From NCBI GenBank assembly GCA_036874045.1, contig CM072339.1, positions 15,693,501 through 15,757,500 on the forward strand: a stretch of 64,000 nt of DNA. Direction: 5' to 3'. Source of the stretch: Cymodocea nodosa (Eukaryota; Streptophyta; Magnoliopsida; Alismatales; Cymodoceaceae). Both the position numbers and the translations under genes were made by a program. Shown piece after piece: positions 22,921 through 34,392 of the stretch (its first letter is position 1; the number at the start of each line of letters is the position of its first letter). Below the pieces are notes generated by a model. The model had not been told where the DNA came from. It ran no database searches and saw only the letters and a program-made list of their open reading frames with translations.

Positions 22921-24849
22921 ATGGATAATACTGAAATCTAAGTTATGACTAAAGGACAAACTACTAATCATCCTCCAATGTTTGAAGGTAGCAATTATGA
23001 CTACTGGAAATATAGGATGAAAGTATTCTTTCAGTCAATTGATTTCAAACTATGACATATAATTAGCAATCCTATAGTGTTAGTTACGACTTCATATGTT
23101 ACTTGGACTTTTGATGAAAAGGAGCAAATGACACTGAATGTTAAAGGTTTAAACATCTTGTTTTGTGCTTTATCTCATGATCAATTTAATAGAGTTTCTA
23201 CATATCAAACTGCATATGAGATATGGCATGCATTAGAAGTTGCCAACGAATGTACTAACCAGGTCAAGGAATCTAAGATTAATATGTTAGTACATAAATA
23301 TGAGCTTTTTAAAATGCATGAAAATGAATGTATCTCTGATATGCTTTCTCATTTTCTTGAGATTGTAAATTCATTAAAATCTTTAAGCAAGAAATTCGAG
23401 GAAAAAGATTTGGTAAGAAAGATCCTTAGATCTTTAACTAAAATTTGGGCTCAAAAGACAACATCTATTGAAGAGTCTAAAGATTTAAATACATATACTC
23501 TCGATGATCTCATAGGCAATCTAATAGCTTATGAAGTACAACATTTAGATCCAAAAGGGAAGAATCCTAGAAGGAGTCTGGCTTTTGAGGCTTATAAAGT
23601 CTTAGAAGTCACTAGTGATTCTGACGATGATTTACTATTATTGACTAGAAAATTTAGAAATCTATTGAAGAAACGCAGGAACTTTAGGTTAGCAAAAACA
23701 TCTAGAGATATGGAGAGGAAGTCATTCATGAAAGACAAAATCATATGCTACAAGTGCAATAGGCCGGGTCACTTTCAAACTGATTGTCCTCTCAACAAAA
23801 ATAAGAAGAATTCAAGGAGAAATTTTAGGAATAAGAAATTCAAAAAGAGAATGACACTTAAAGTTACATGGGATGACTCTTCAGCTTCACAAAGTAAAGA
23901 AACAAAGGATTCAACATCAGACAATGAATCCTCATCAACATCAGATTCAGAAGAAAATTTGGCAAATGTATGCTTCAAGGCAAAATCCAGTGAGATATCC
24001 TCTAATCAAAATGCTAGTTTTAATAGTTTTGATGGATTACTTGTTGAATACAATAAACTGGTTAGAAAATATAAGAAAGTACAAACAGAAGGAAAGAACA
24101 CTAGGAAAATACTAGATGAATCTGAAAATAAGATTGATTTTCTGAACTTTACGTTAAATAAATTTAAAGAAGAAAATCAAAAGCATGCATAGGAAATTTT
24201 AAATTTTACTGCAATAGAAAGAAAATTGTATGCTAATTATGAAAATTTAATTGCTGATAAAAAGAAAATGATCTGTGAAATTGAAAAATTGAAATTGATT
24301 ATTACTAATTTAAATTCAGAAATTGATATGTTAAAGATTAAGGTTTGTGATCAAAAGGTTACATTAAGTAAATGGAATAATAGTCAAACTATAACAAATG
24401 AACTTAGTAGTAAAATATCAAATGTAGAAAAACATAGTATTGGTTTACACAATGCATCTTCTGAAAATTATATATTGCATGATGGTACTGCTAAAAATAA
24501 TGTCTTTATTTTTAGTACTAAGAATAGTAAAAGAAAAACTATCCTGTGTGTGATTAAAAAGGGAGATAAATATGTGCAAATTGATAAAATGCAGTATATA
24601 AATAATAGCACACAATGCAAAAATTTCAAAAGAAATTTTCATAAAAATCAAGTTAAGTCATTTGAGAATTTTAATATTTTTCATCAGTTTTTTTCATATT
24701 TAAAAAATATCAGATATTGGGATCAACAATTAAATAATGTCCGAAATGAAAATTTCAACTTTGGTTTACATAGAGATAAATGTTCTGATAATTATAATAC
24801 TAAGAGAAATAAATGCAAGAATAATTTTCAGAAGATAGATAAGTAGAAG
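22921..24849 (+). pseudogene. Copia S gag (capsid, zinc knuckle, coiled coil)
   Basis: One reading frame from ATG 22921 (MDNTEI) to 24844, broken only by stops at 22939 (TAA), 23056 (TGA where Trp is usual), 24190 and 24844. Capsid-type region: FEGSNYDYWKYRMKVFF, then IWHALEVANECTNQVKESKI and MLSHFLEIVNSLKSL, matching the UBN2/copia gag family. The CCHC knuckle CYKCNRPGHFQTDC is at 23746-23787. It is followed by a basic run, a Ser/Glu-rich acidic stretch and a long Asn/Lys-rich coiled-coil tail (24060-24400). The long tail fits Sirevirus gags. This would be the particle shell protein. Confidence 0.88.
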
Positions 24850-26265
24850 TTTAAAAATATTGATTATTCTGATATGACTCTCTCTAAAATTCTTGGACCG
24901 ACTTAGAAATGGGTTCCAAGAGATAAAATCTCTTCTTAACTGTTTTGTAGGTACATAAATCAAAATGGATAATGGACAGTAGAGCATCTAACCACATGAC
25001 TAGAGATATACGATTACTTACAAAAGTAACAAAGACCAAGAATGGACAAGTTTACCTTTGGAAATAAAAGCAAAACAAATATCCTTGGGTCTGGCAAGGT
25101 TCAGGTAACTGAAAAATATTTTATAAATGATGTCTTATTAGTGGAAAACTTAAATTTTAATTTATTAAGTGTTCTTGTTTTAATGAAATTTTACAGAGTA
25201 ATTTTTGAAAAAGATTCCAATAAAATTATAAACATGTCTACAAACAAAATTTTATTCATTGCATATAAAAAAAGATCTATTTGTATTTTGAATTTGCCTT
25301 CTGATATTATTAAAGACAATGGTTGCCTAATTGCAAAATCAGATGAAGTTATTTTATGGCATAAAAGGCTAGGACACTCAAACTTAAAATTATTACAAAA
25401 GCTGTCTAAAAAGAATCTAGTCAGAGGTTGACCTAGTATTAAGTACTCGAAAGAGTTTATGTGTGATGCATGTCAACTAGGTAAATTACATAAAACATCA
25501 TTTAAATGTTTAAATGAAATAACAAGCAAAAGAATATTAGAACTAGTGCATATGGATTTATTTAGACCTACTAGGACTACCAGTCTAGGAGGTAAACACT
25601 ATGCTTTTGTACTAGTTGATGACTATTCTAGGTTTACTTAGGTTTATTTTCTAGCTACTAAAACTAAAGTTTTTGAAATATTTAAGATATTCTGTAACAA
25701 AGTTCAGAATGTGCAAAATGTTACAATTCAAAAACTTAGAAGTGATCATGGTACAGAATTTGATAATGATCAAATGGAAACATTTTGTGAAGAATTAGGC
25801 ATAGATCAAAAGTACGCATTTCCAAGAGCTCCTTCACAAAATGAGATAGTAGAACGTAAAAACAAATCACTTCAGAAAATGTCCAAAACCATGTTAAATG
25901 AGAATAAGTTACTCCTATCTCTTTGGGCAGAAGTAGTTCATACAACATGTTATGTTATAAATAGAGTACATCTAAAACCAATTTTGGATAAAACTCCTTA
26001 TGAGATATGGTATAATAGGGTTCCCAAAATAAGTTATTTAAAACCCTTTGGCTGCAAGTGTTTTATTTTAAACACTAAGGAACATAGAGACAAATTTAGA
26101 GCCAAATCAGATGAGAGTATTTTTATTGGTTATTCCATTAGAAGTAAGGCATATAAAGTATATAATAAATCCACAAAAACCATTGAGGAAACCCTACATG
26201 TGAAATTTCATGAAAATTCTCATTTGGATAAAGATGACTCTAGAAAAACTGTAGATATAAAATAA
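24850..26265 (+). pseudogene. Copia S protease and integrase
   Basis: Protease active site reads WIMDSRASNHMTRD (24966-25007). The catalytic Asp-Ser-Gly is Asp-Ser-Arg, one G-to-A change. After a frameshift, 25042-25431 holds the rest of protease and the pre-integrase block (ILWHKRLGHSNLKLLQKL). Integrase follows: zinc Cys pair in CDACQLGKLHKTSFK, first Asp in HMDLF, a TAG at 25639, second Asp in RSDHGTEFDND, and Glu in PSQNEIVERKNKSLQ (25825-25870), then the C-terminal KPFGCKCFILNTKEHRDKF region. Integrase joins cDNA to the genome. Confidence 0.9.
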
Positions 26266-26466
26266 TATAGAAGTATGATTGGTTCATTACTTTATTTAAC
26301 AGCTAGCCGACTAGATATTATGTTTAGTGTGTATACTTGTGCTAGATATCAATCTAATCCTAAAGAATCACACCTACTTGCTGTTAAACGAATTTTTAAA
26401 TATTTATTAGGAACCATCAATTTCGGATTGTTTTACTTTAAACACAGTTCTTTAAATTTAATAGGT
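26266..26466 (+). pseudogene. Copia S RNase H-proximal fragment (RT deleted)
   Basis: YRSMIGSLLYLTASRLDIMF, then CARYQSNPKESHLLAVKRIF and YLLGTINFGLFYF: the copia block between RT and RNase H. It joins directly to the end of integrase, so the whole RT catalytic region with YVDD has been deleted. It ends at LIGYT, where a minus-strand SINE fragment begins. Confidence 0.88.
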
Positions 26467-26552
26467 TATACACAGCTATAGCTTGCTAATGCTTAAGCAG
26501 AGCCAACACTACTGCTCATAGGCACTACACGGGAACTTCCCTAGTGGTCACC
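26467..26552 (-). mobile_element. 5S-derived SINE, minus copy, downstream part
   Basis: The reverse complement, GGTGACCACTAGGGAAGTTC, and onward through GTGTAGTGCCTATGAGCAGT and AAGCATTAGCAAGCTATAG, matches 49568-49646 of the full SINE. It includes the last part of the 5S-like head. Its upstream part is at 49128-49214; the two were separated by element B-. Its 3' end (body and poly-A) is missing, and the break joins copia S directly. Confidence 0.8.
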
Positions 26553-28758
26553 TGTTTGGTTACCCAGCACGACACCAGAAAACTTGTTTGGATCTCCAAC
26601 AACGCACTAGAAAAACTTGGATTTGTTAACTTCTATTTTTACTTAGTTAATTTATCTTTATGCTTATTCCTTTTTAGAAGTAAACAAATAACCTTTCACA
26701 CAAATTAGATATTAATTCCAATTTGTATTTTAACTGCAAGTGCATAGTGTCTATTGTATTAGTGTGCAAGTATAGGTCGATCCCATAGAGAATTGTTTAA
26801 GAATTGAGAACTGTTTCGTTTTTAACAATCAAATTTATATATTCAATAAGCCCTCCATTGAGTTACAATTAACTCAACAGACAAAGTTTGTTGAGTTATG
26901 GCTAACTCAACGGACTAACCTCATAGACTTAAGTTAACTCTATGAGCCTGCCTTTCCTATTTAATACTGCTATTTACAAAGGAATTCGGCCAACCATTAG
27001 GTGATTCCACAAATTGTAAATAACATCAATTAAGCTCTTTAATGTTAGTAAACACGGATTTATCATTAAGCAATACTAACATTCAGATAATTCAAACAGT
27101 AACCATTAAAATCTTTAAGTTTTTTGAACGAACCAATTTTAGTAAATTGTAAAACTCAAACAAACATAAAACAATCACAACACTGACAAAGATAACATTA
27201 ATCACGATACAACACAAACAATACAACACTCAAATACAAAATACAAAATACAAACACAGATAAATTGTTTTTGGTATTGTTGTTTTAATATGAACATGGA
27301 AATGGGCGAAAGGTGAAATGTAAAGTAATCTCAATTGATAGAAAATACTTCTGTCACTACTTGCGACGCAATTACACTACTGAAAATTAAACCATTTACA
27401 ATTCTGTCTCCTCTCCCTATAGAATCACGAGTCCAGAATTGCAAGATGATCTCCTCTTCAGCATACAAGCATCAACCCGAAGCCAAGGCTAGAAGTTTTA
27501 CGGTCTCCTAAAATATGAGTCGGCGCTTGGTGAAAATAGCTTCCCTTCCCGCGACACGATCACTCCTCACAATGGTTGTTAGGCACTGTGTTTGGCTCGG
27601 AATCGTCCTGACATCAGGAAAGTATTCTCACAGACCTCTGATGGTTGGTGATTATGGTGGTGGTGATGATGGTTGGTGTGGCACTTCAGAGAATTGCAAC
27701 ATTGATCCTCCTCTGTACACACTGGCCGCTCATCAATTACATACACCTTACTTCTTTTTCTTCTTTTCTTTTATATTTCTTTAGTGGTAACTGCTTCTGC
27801 TTGAATGGTCGGTTGGATTTCCTTCATTCATATCAACGACAATGATTTCTTCTCCCTTCGACGAGTGAATTCTTGCGATCATGGTTTTTTCTTCCAACTG
27901 TTTGTTCCTGCAACCGCTATAGTGCATATTAGAAAATAAATAGTTCGTTGAGTTACAGATAACTCAACGAACTTTCTTCGTAGATTTAACTATAAACACA
28001 TGCATAATTTTAACTATCCGATGCTCAAGTGCATTTCGAATACTTACAAACTTAACTATTCGATGCCTAGATGCATTTCAGATAGTTACAGATAACTCAC
28101 CGATATATAACTTAAGTAAATCTACCAGATATCGACACGTGTCAGCAGTAGTTTAATAATAAAAGAAACATTTCGAAGAGTTACATGTCTAACTATCCGA
28201 TGCTCAGATGCATTTCGGATAGTTAGAGATAACTCACCGAAAATCTACTTAAGTCACTTTCCCAGAACATAACACGTGTCCACAGCTATTTTATAAATAA
28301 AAAGAGATTTTGGAGAGTTACACATATAACATCCGATGCCCAGCTGCAATTCCGGATAGTTATAGATAACTCACCGAAAGTTCACTTAAGTCATGCATTA
28401 TGATTTCGACACGTGTACTTTAGAAAATAATAAAATATTCTTTTAAAACATAACTGTTCGGTAATTTAAACATAACTATCTGATACATGTTCGGTTTGTT
28501 AAACATAACTGTCCGAAATATGTTCGGTATGTTAAACATAACTGTCCGAAATATCAGAAAATTCGGATACCTAAGAATTTCATAGCCTGCAACTTATCGA
28601 CAGTTCAGAAATGTACTAAATTAACATTAATTCCCCTAAATTAAGCATATTCTTTAATTAAGTTTATAACAGTACAATTATAACATAATGGCTTAATTCT
28701 CATATGATAAGCTAAATATTATGCAATTAACCATCATTTAATCGTTAATATTATGCAC
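26553..28758 (-). mobile_element. Element B- 3' LTR
   Basis: Plus-strand left end TGTTTGGTTACCC (reverse of ...AACCAAACA). It carries the AACTCAACG repeats (26850-26960), a long pyrimidine tract (27745-27785), the hairpin CTAACTATCCGA/TCGGATAGTTAG at 28189-28226 and several ACACGTGT palindromes. The last ~18 bases of the LTR's U3 end and the purine tract are deleted at 28758. A plus-strand ORF at 27515-27784 is antisense to the LTR and recurs in two other copies. Confidence 0.88.
28189..28226. repeat. Perfect 12-bp inverted repeat with 14-base loop
   Basis: CTAACTATCCGA (28189-28200) and TCGGATAGTTAG (28215-28226) around TGCTCAGATGCATT. It is one of many such hairpins in this LTR and in LTRs of unrelated families. 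Confidence 0.85.
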
Positions 28759-28869
28759 TAGGATCTAATTAATTGGTTTTTCTAAAAGTGCTAGAATTAA
28801 TTCTTCTTCTTTTTTTTCTTTTGTTCAGCATAAGAATTATTATATAGATATTCTATATGTTTCAGTAAT
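28759..28869 (-). other. Element B- 3' untranslated fragment
   Basis: The reverse complement (GAATTAATTCTAGCACTTTT, CCAATTAATTAGATCC) matches B's sequence just before its 3' LTR (45170-45230). The final GTAAT (28865-28869) precedes the B LTR and should be the left target duplication of B; the right copy is lost. Confidence 0.75.
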
Positions 28870-31354
28870 TGTTTAGAATGAAAAAGTGCATATTATTAAC
28901 GGTTAAATGATGGTTAATTGTATAATATTTAGCTTATCATATAAGAATTAAGCCATTATGTTATAATTGCACTGTTATATGCTTTAATTGAAGAATCTAC
29001 TTAATTTTAGGGAATTAATGTTAATTTAGTACATTTCTGAACTGTCGGTAAGTTGCAGGCTGTGAAATTCTTAAGTATCTGAATTTTCTGATAATTCGGA
29101 CAGTTATGTTTAATAGACCGAACATGTCGGATAGTTATGTTTAAATTGCCAAGCAATTATGTTTTGAAAGTTTCTTGAAGTTAATAACTTGTCGTTTCGT
29201 TGCATTAATTTCTCATTTAGCTAAACGTTAAGTTAACGTGTATTTTTATTGAAAAGCATGATATGTTTTAAAGTTATATCTTCTGTATCATGAACAGTGC
29301 ACGTTTTGATAACTTGTTAAGTTAGTGAGTAAAAGAAGAGACGAACTCGTTAAGTTAACATAACTAAACGCGTTGAGTTGCTATATTGAACACTAAGGCA
29401 ACACGTTAGGTTAGCATTATAAACTTAAGTTGTTATTTTTGCACGTGATAAAATTCTTATTATAAAAACATTTGTTTATTACTGAATGGGTGAGTTATCT
29501 ATAACTATCCGAAATTGCAGCTGGGCATCGGACAGTTATATGTATAACTCTCTAAAATCTCTTTTTATTTATAAAATAGTTGAGGACACGTGTCATGTTC
29601 TAGTAAAGTGACTTAAGTGGATTTTCGGTGAGTTAGTTGTAACTATCCGAAATGCATTTGAGCATCAGATAGTTAGACCTGTAACTCTTTGAAATGTTAT
29701 TTTATGATTAAATTACTACTGATACGCGTCGATATCTGGTAGATTTACTTAAGTTATATATCGGTGAGTTATTTGTAACTATCCGAAATGCATTTGAGCA
29801 TCAGATAGTTAGGTTTATAACTATTCGAAATGCATCTGAGCATCGGATAGTTAAGTTTATAGGTATCCGAAATGCACCTAGGCATCGGATAGTTAAGTTT
29901 ATGCACATGTTTTATAGTTAAATCAACGAAGAAAGTCCGTTGAGTTATTTGTAACTCCACGGACTATTTATTTTCTAATATGCCACTATAGCGGTTGTAG
30001 AAACATGACAGCTAGAAGAAAAACCATGATTGCATGTATTGCACAGGGAGAAGAAATCATCGTCGTTGATATGAATGAAGGAAATCCAACCAACCATTCA
30101 AGCAGAAGCAATTACTACCGAAGAAATATAAAAGAAAAGAACAAAAAAGAAGAAAAGGTGTGATCGATGGACGGCCAGTGTATACAGAGGAGGAGCACCG
30201 AGCTTTCTGCAGACAATATCGGCGATTCTTCGAAGTATCACACCAACCATCGTTACCATCACCATAATCACCAACCATCAGAGGTCTGTGAGAATACTTT
30301 CTTGATGTCGGGTCGATTCCGAGCCAAACACAGTGCCTGACAACCATTGTGAGGAGTGATCGTGTCGCAGGAAGGGAAGCCATTTTCACTAAGCGCTGAC
30401 TCATATTTTAGGAGATCGTAAAACTTTTAGCCTTGGCTTTGGGTTGATGCTTGTATGTTGAAGAGAAGATTATCTTGTAATTTTGGACTCGCGATTCTAT
30501 AGGGAGAGGAGACAGAATTGTAAGTGGTTTAATTTTTAGTGGTGTAATCGCGTTGCAAGTAGTGTCGGAAGTATTTATTGTCGAGTGAGATTACTTTACA
30601 TTTCACCTTTCGCCCAATTCCATGTTCATATTAAATCAAAAATACCAAAAACAATTTATCTATGTTTGTATGTTGTATTTTAGTGTTGTATTGTTTGTGT
30701 TGTATCGTGATTAATGTTATCTTTGTCTGTGTTGTGATTGTTTTAGTTTTACAGTTTACTGAAATTGGTTCGTTCAAAAGACTTAAAAATTTTAATGGTT
30801 ACTGCTTGAATTATCTGAATGTTAGTATTGCTTAATGATAAATCCAATGTTAACTAACATTTAAGAGCTTAATTGATGTTATTTACAATCTGCGGAATCG
30901 CCCAATTGTTGGCCGAATTCCTTTGTAAATAGCAGTATTAAAAAGAAAAGACAGGCTCGTGGAGTTAACTTAAGTTCACGAGATTAGTCCGTTGAGTTAG
31001 CCATAACTCAACAAACTTTATCCGTTGAGTTAATTGTAATTCAAGAGAAAGCTTATTGAATATATAAATTTGATTGTTAATAAATGAACAATTCTCAAAT
31101 TCTTCAGCAATTTCCTATGGGATCGACCTGTACTTGCACACTGATACAATAGACACTGTGCACTTGTAGTTAAAGTACAAATTGGACTTAATATCTAAAT
31201 TGTATTAAAGGTTGTTTGTTTACTTCTAAAAGAAAGAATAGGCATAAAGATAAATTAACTCAGTAAAAATAGAAGTAACAAATCCAAGTTTTTTTTGGTA
31301 CGTTATTGGAGATCTAACCAGATATTCTAGTGTCATGTTGGGAAAACACAAACA
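28870..31354 (+). mobile_element. Element B 5' LTR
   Basis: TGTTTAGAATG...CACAAACA, 2485 bases. Layout as in A: conserved opening block, TTCGGATAGTTA-type hairpins (29490-29900), GACACGTGTC at 29585-29594, AAATATAAAAGAA (about 30122), GTTGAGTTA repeats (30955-31045), and U5 block with TACTTGCACACTGATACAA. A minus-strand ORF of 115 codons (30057-30404) is antisense to the element and similar to ORFs in both B- LTRs; I read it as a by-product of base composition. Confidence 0.92.
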
Positions 31355-31361
31355 AGTTTTA

Positions 31362-31379
31362 TGGCGCCATTGCTGGGGA
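31362..31379 (+). other. Primer binding site of element B
   Basis: TGGCGCCATTGCTGGGGA, the form typical of Athila/Tat-type Ty3/gypsy elements (TGGCGCCGTTGCCGGGGA in many plants). It lies seven bases inside the LTR. Confidence 0.85.
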
Positions 31380-31475
31380 ATTGAATTGAATTGAATTGAC
31401 GGGATATAAGCAACTGTTAGAGCTGTTTTGTATTAATAGCTAGAGTGTTGTGTGTTTTCTTTTGTAATTAAGAAT

Positions 31476-32370
31476 ATGGCATATGCTTATGCTCAAGGAT
31501 TTCTAAAACCTGTAATTAGCATATGTGAATTCTGCAATTCTGAAGGACATGACATTTCTAACTGTTTGAAACTGAGACGTTTATAGATGGTTAGATCCCA
31601 TGAACAACAAATGAATTATCCTCAATATAATAGAGCCGATTATGAGAATCCTATAGTTTACCCAACTAATGGTCAGTATAGAATGTGTAATATGTTGAGA
31701 GACAGAAGTTTGGGATAGGTATGACAGACTGGAGCATAGTATAGAGCAAAACCTTGACAAACTGGAATACTTTATGTGTCAGCAATAAGAAGTCAACCAA
31801 TTAAATTATAAGGAAGCATATTCAGAACCTAAAAAGGATATAATTTACGAAACTGAAAAAATCATAATGAAAATTGATCAAAAATTGAATGCAATGAAAT
31901 TGGATGATCTAGAAAGAAAATTAAAAGCATTAGACGAATATACAATGAAAATACAAGTTATGCAACAGGATAATGAAAATTATAATGTTATAAACTTGCA
32001 TAATTTGCAAAATATACAGCAAATAGAAAATATTAATGCAAGAGAATTTAAAGAATGCACTTTAAAACTAAAAACAATTGAAGATCATAATTACGAAAAT
32101 GACATACAAAAAGATCATAAGAGTAATGAAAATCTGGAAGATGTATGTGTAACATTAAGATCTGGAACTGATATACCACCAAGAACTCAAAATGAAAATG
32201 ATATGAAGGTGGATAAGAGTAAAACTCAAAATGATAATGAAAATGTAATAGCTGAAAATCTAGAAATCACTGAAGAACAATCTGAATATGCTAATAAAGC
32301 TAAAAATGATCAAACAAATCAACTGAAAGAAAAAGAATCTTTGAAATCAAAATCTTTGTTAGATCTAAAT
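31476..32370 (+). pseudogene. Element B first ORF: zinc knuckle then coiled-coil (gag-type)
   Basis: ATG 31476. Opens MAYAYAQGFLKPVISICEFC, then NSEGHDISNC completing a CCHC knuckle. A stop at about 31584, then a degenerate stretch rich in Gln/Tyr, then an open region 31867-32403 with IDQKLNAMKLDDLERKLKAL (coiled coil) and DVCVTLRSGTDIPP. The VTLRSG words are a known signature of Athila-type gag downstream of the knuckle. No capsid lies upstream: only 96 bases separate PBS and ATG. The knuckle-to-protease part is therefore at the 5' end without the capsid part. Confidence 0.8.
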
Positions 32371-33174
32371 TGCAGAAAATGCCACCTTGTGCTAAATTTT
32401 TGAAGGATTGGTGTACTAAGAAAAGAGAGTGAAAAGTTCTTTGAAAGGTCTTTTTAGCTGAGCACAGTAGTTCCCTATTTCTGCCACAAATTCCTAAAAA
32501 GTTATCTGATCCTGGAATCCCTGTTATATCATGCACCGTAGGAAATACCATTCTAGAAAGAACCTTAATAAACTTAGGTGTATGTATAAATGTTATGCCA
32601 AGTGATATATTTGCATCCTTAGGATTAGAAGGCTTAACTCCTACTAGTACGGTTATTCAATTAATTGATAGAAGTATAAGATACCCTAGAGGAAAAATAG
32701 AGGATGTCTTAATTAAAATCAAAAATTTTATATATCCTATTTTTGGATTCCCAACAAATTAAGCATAAAAGTAGTGATATATCTTTAATTTTAGGAAGGC
32801 CATTTTTAGCAACATCAGGGGCTGTTATAAATTGTAAAACTGGAGTAATGAAGTTAGCATATGGTAATGAGGATACTCAAGTAAATATTTTCAAACTAGA
32901 AAGGTTTGAGGAATTAGAAATGTCCTTACATACCATAGACTTTTTAGAGGATGAAGGAGATATGTTAAATGATGTGATTCAAGAAGAATTAAATAGGCAA
33001 ATCAATTCTGAAACTTTAGAGGAAAGTGAAAGCATAAATATAGAAGGAGATCTAGAAGAAATTAATTTAGAAAATGATGATGTTCAATTAGGAGCTTTAG
33101 CTTCTAATGGGCAGCATTTAGAATTAAAACCTTTACCTCCTGAATTAACCTATATATTTCTGGAAGATAAATGA
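32371..33174 (+). pseudogene. Element B aspartic protease region
   Basis: CAKFLKDWCTKKRE, a TGA at 32430-32432 shared with A, then PQIPKKLSDPGIPVISC. The active-site motif is LINLGVCINVMP: the catalytic Asp is Asn here, so the protease is dead. YPRGKIEDVLIKIKNF follows, then a small deletion and frameshift near 32740, GRPFLATSGAVINCKTG (32790-32850) and an acidic linker (ESINIEGDLEEINLEND) that ends at 33174. About 100 bases present in A before this domain are missing. Confidence 0.85.
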
Positions 33175-34392
33175 ACCTGTCCAATCATTATTGCTTCAGA
33201 TTTAAAAGAGGATCAAATAGCTAAATTAAAAGATGTAGTAAAAAGTTATAAAGAAGCAATAGGATGGACTATGACTGATATAAAAGGGTTAAGTTCAACT
33301 TTATGCTGTCACCACATATATTTAGAAGAGAATGCTAAACCTGTTAGAATTCCTGAGAGGAGATTAAATCCAAACCTTAAAGAAGTAGTCAAGAAGGAAA
33401 TAGTGAAATGGTTAGATAATGACATAATTTATCCGATTTCTGATAGCTCGTGGGTTAGTCCAATCCATGTAGTTCCCAAGAAATCAGGATTAACAGTTAT
33501 TAGGAATGAAAGTCAAGACTTGATACCTACTAGAATTCAATCAGACTGGAGAATATGTATAGACTATAGAAAGCTGAATACTGTGGCTAGGAAAGATCAT
33601 TTTCCCTTACCTTTTAGAGATCAAATGCTGGAAAGATTAGTAGGGCAAGAATATTTTTGTTTCCAAGATAGGTATTCAGGTTATAATCAAATTCCAGTAG
33701 CATTAGAGGATCAAGAGAAAACAACGTTCTCATGTCCTAATGGAACTTATGCTTTTAAGAGAATGTCATTTAGATTATGCAATGCACCAACTACCTTTCA
33801 AAGGTGTATGCAGGGCATATTTACTAGAATGACTGAAAATTTTTTAGAAATATTTATGGATGATTTTACTGTATATAGCAACTCATATGGAGTCTGTTTA
33901 AGCAATTTAGACCAAATATTAAAACGCTGTGTGGAAAAAAAGTTGGTTTTAAATTGGGAAAAATGTCACTTCATGGTTAAACAAGGAATAGTCTTAGGCC
34001 ATGTTGTTTCTAAGAAAGGGTTGGAAGTAGATATAGCTAAAATAAAAGTAATTTCTAATCTACCAGAACCTAAATCAGTAAAAGATATTAGATCATTTCT
34101 AGGACATGCTGGTTTTTATAGAAGATTTATTAAAGACTTTAGCAAGATAGCTAGACTTTTAACTAATCTATTAAAAGATGTCCCATTTAACTTTGATAAA
34201 AATTGTAAGGAAGCATTTTTCAAACTTAAGACTAGCTTAATTTCAACTCCTATAATTCAAGCACCTGATTGAAACCATCCATTTGATTTAATGTGCGATA
34301 CATCTGATTTTGCTGTAGGAGCAGTGTTGGGACAGAAAATAGAAAAATCTCCTAGAGTGATTCATTATGCAAGCAAAACCTTAAATGATGCT
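33175..34392 (+). pseudogene. Element B reverse transcriptase and start of RNase H
   Basis: Clean for 333 codons (33271-34272): VRIPERRLNPNLKEVVKKEI, SSWVSPIHVVPKKSG, ICIDYRKLNTVARKDHFPLP, FMDDFTVYS (catalytic Asp pair, about 33857-33865), WEKCHFMVKQGIVLGHVVSK and IRSFLGHAGFYRRFIK. One TGA at 34270-34272 replaces a Trp (A has TGG). RNase H begins with FDLMCDTSDFAVGAVLGQ. At 34392 it is broken by solo LTR X1 and resumes at 36027. Confidence 0.92.
34388..34392. repeat. Target-site duplication ATGCT, left copy
   Basis: ATGCT here and at 36022-36026. Removing X1 with one copy restores the uninterrupted RNase H frame ([15 protein letters not shown]). Confidence 0.92.
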
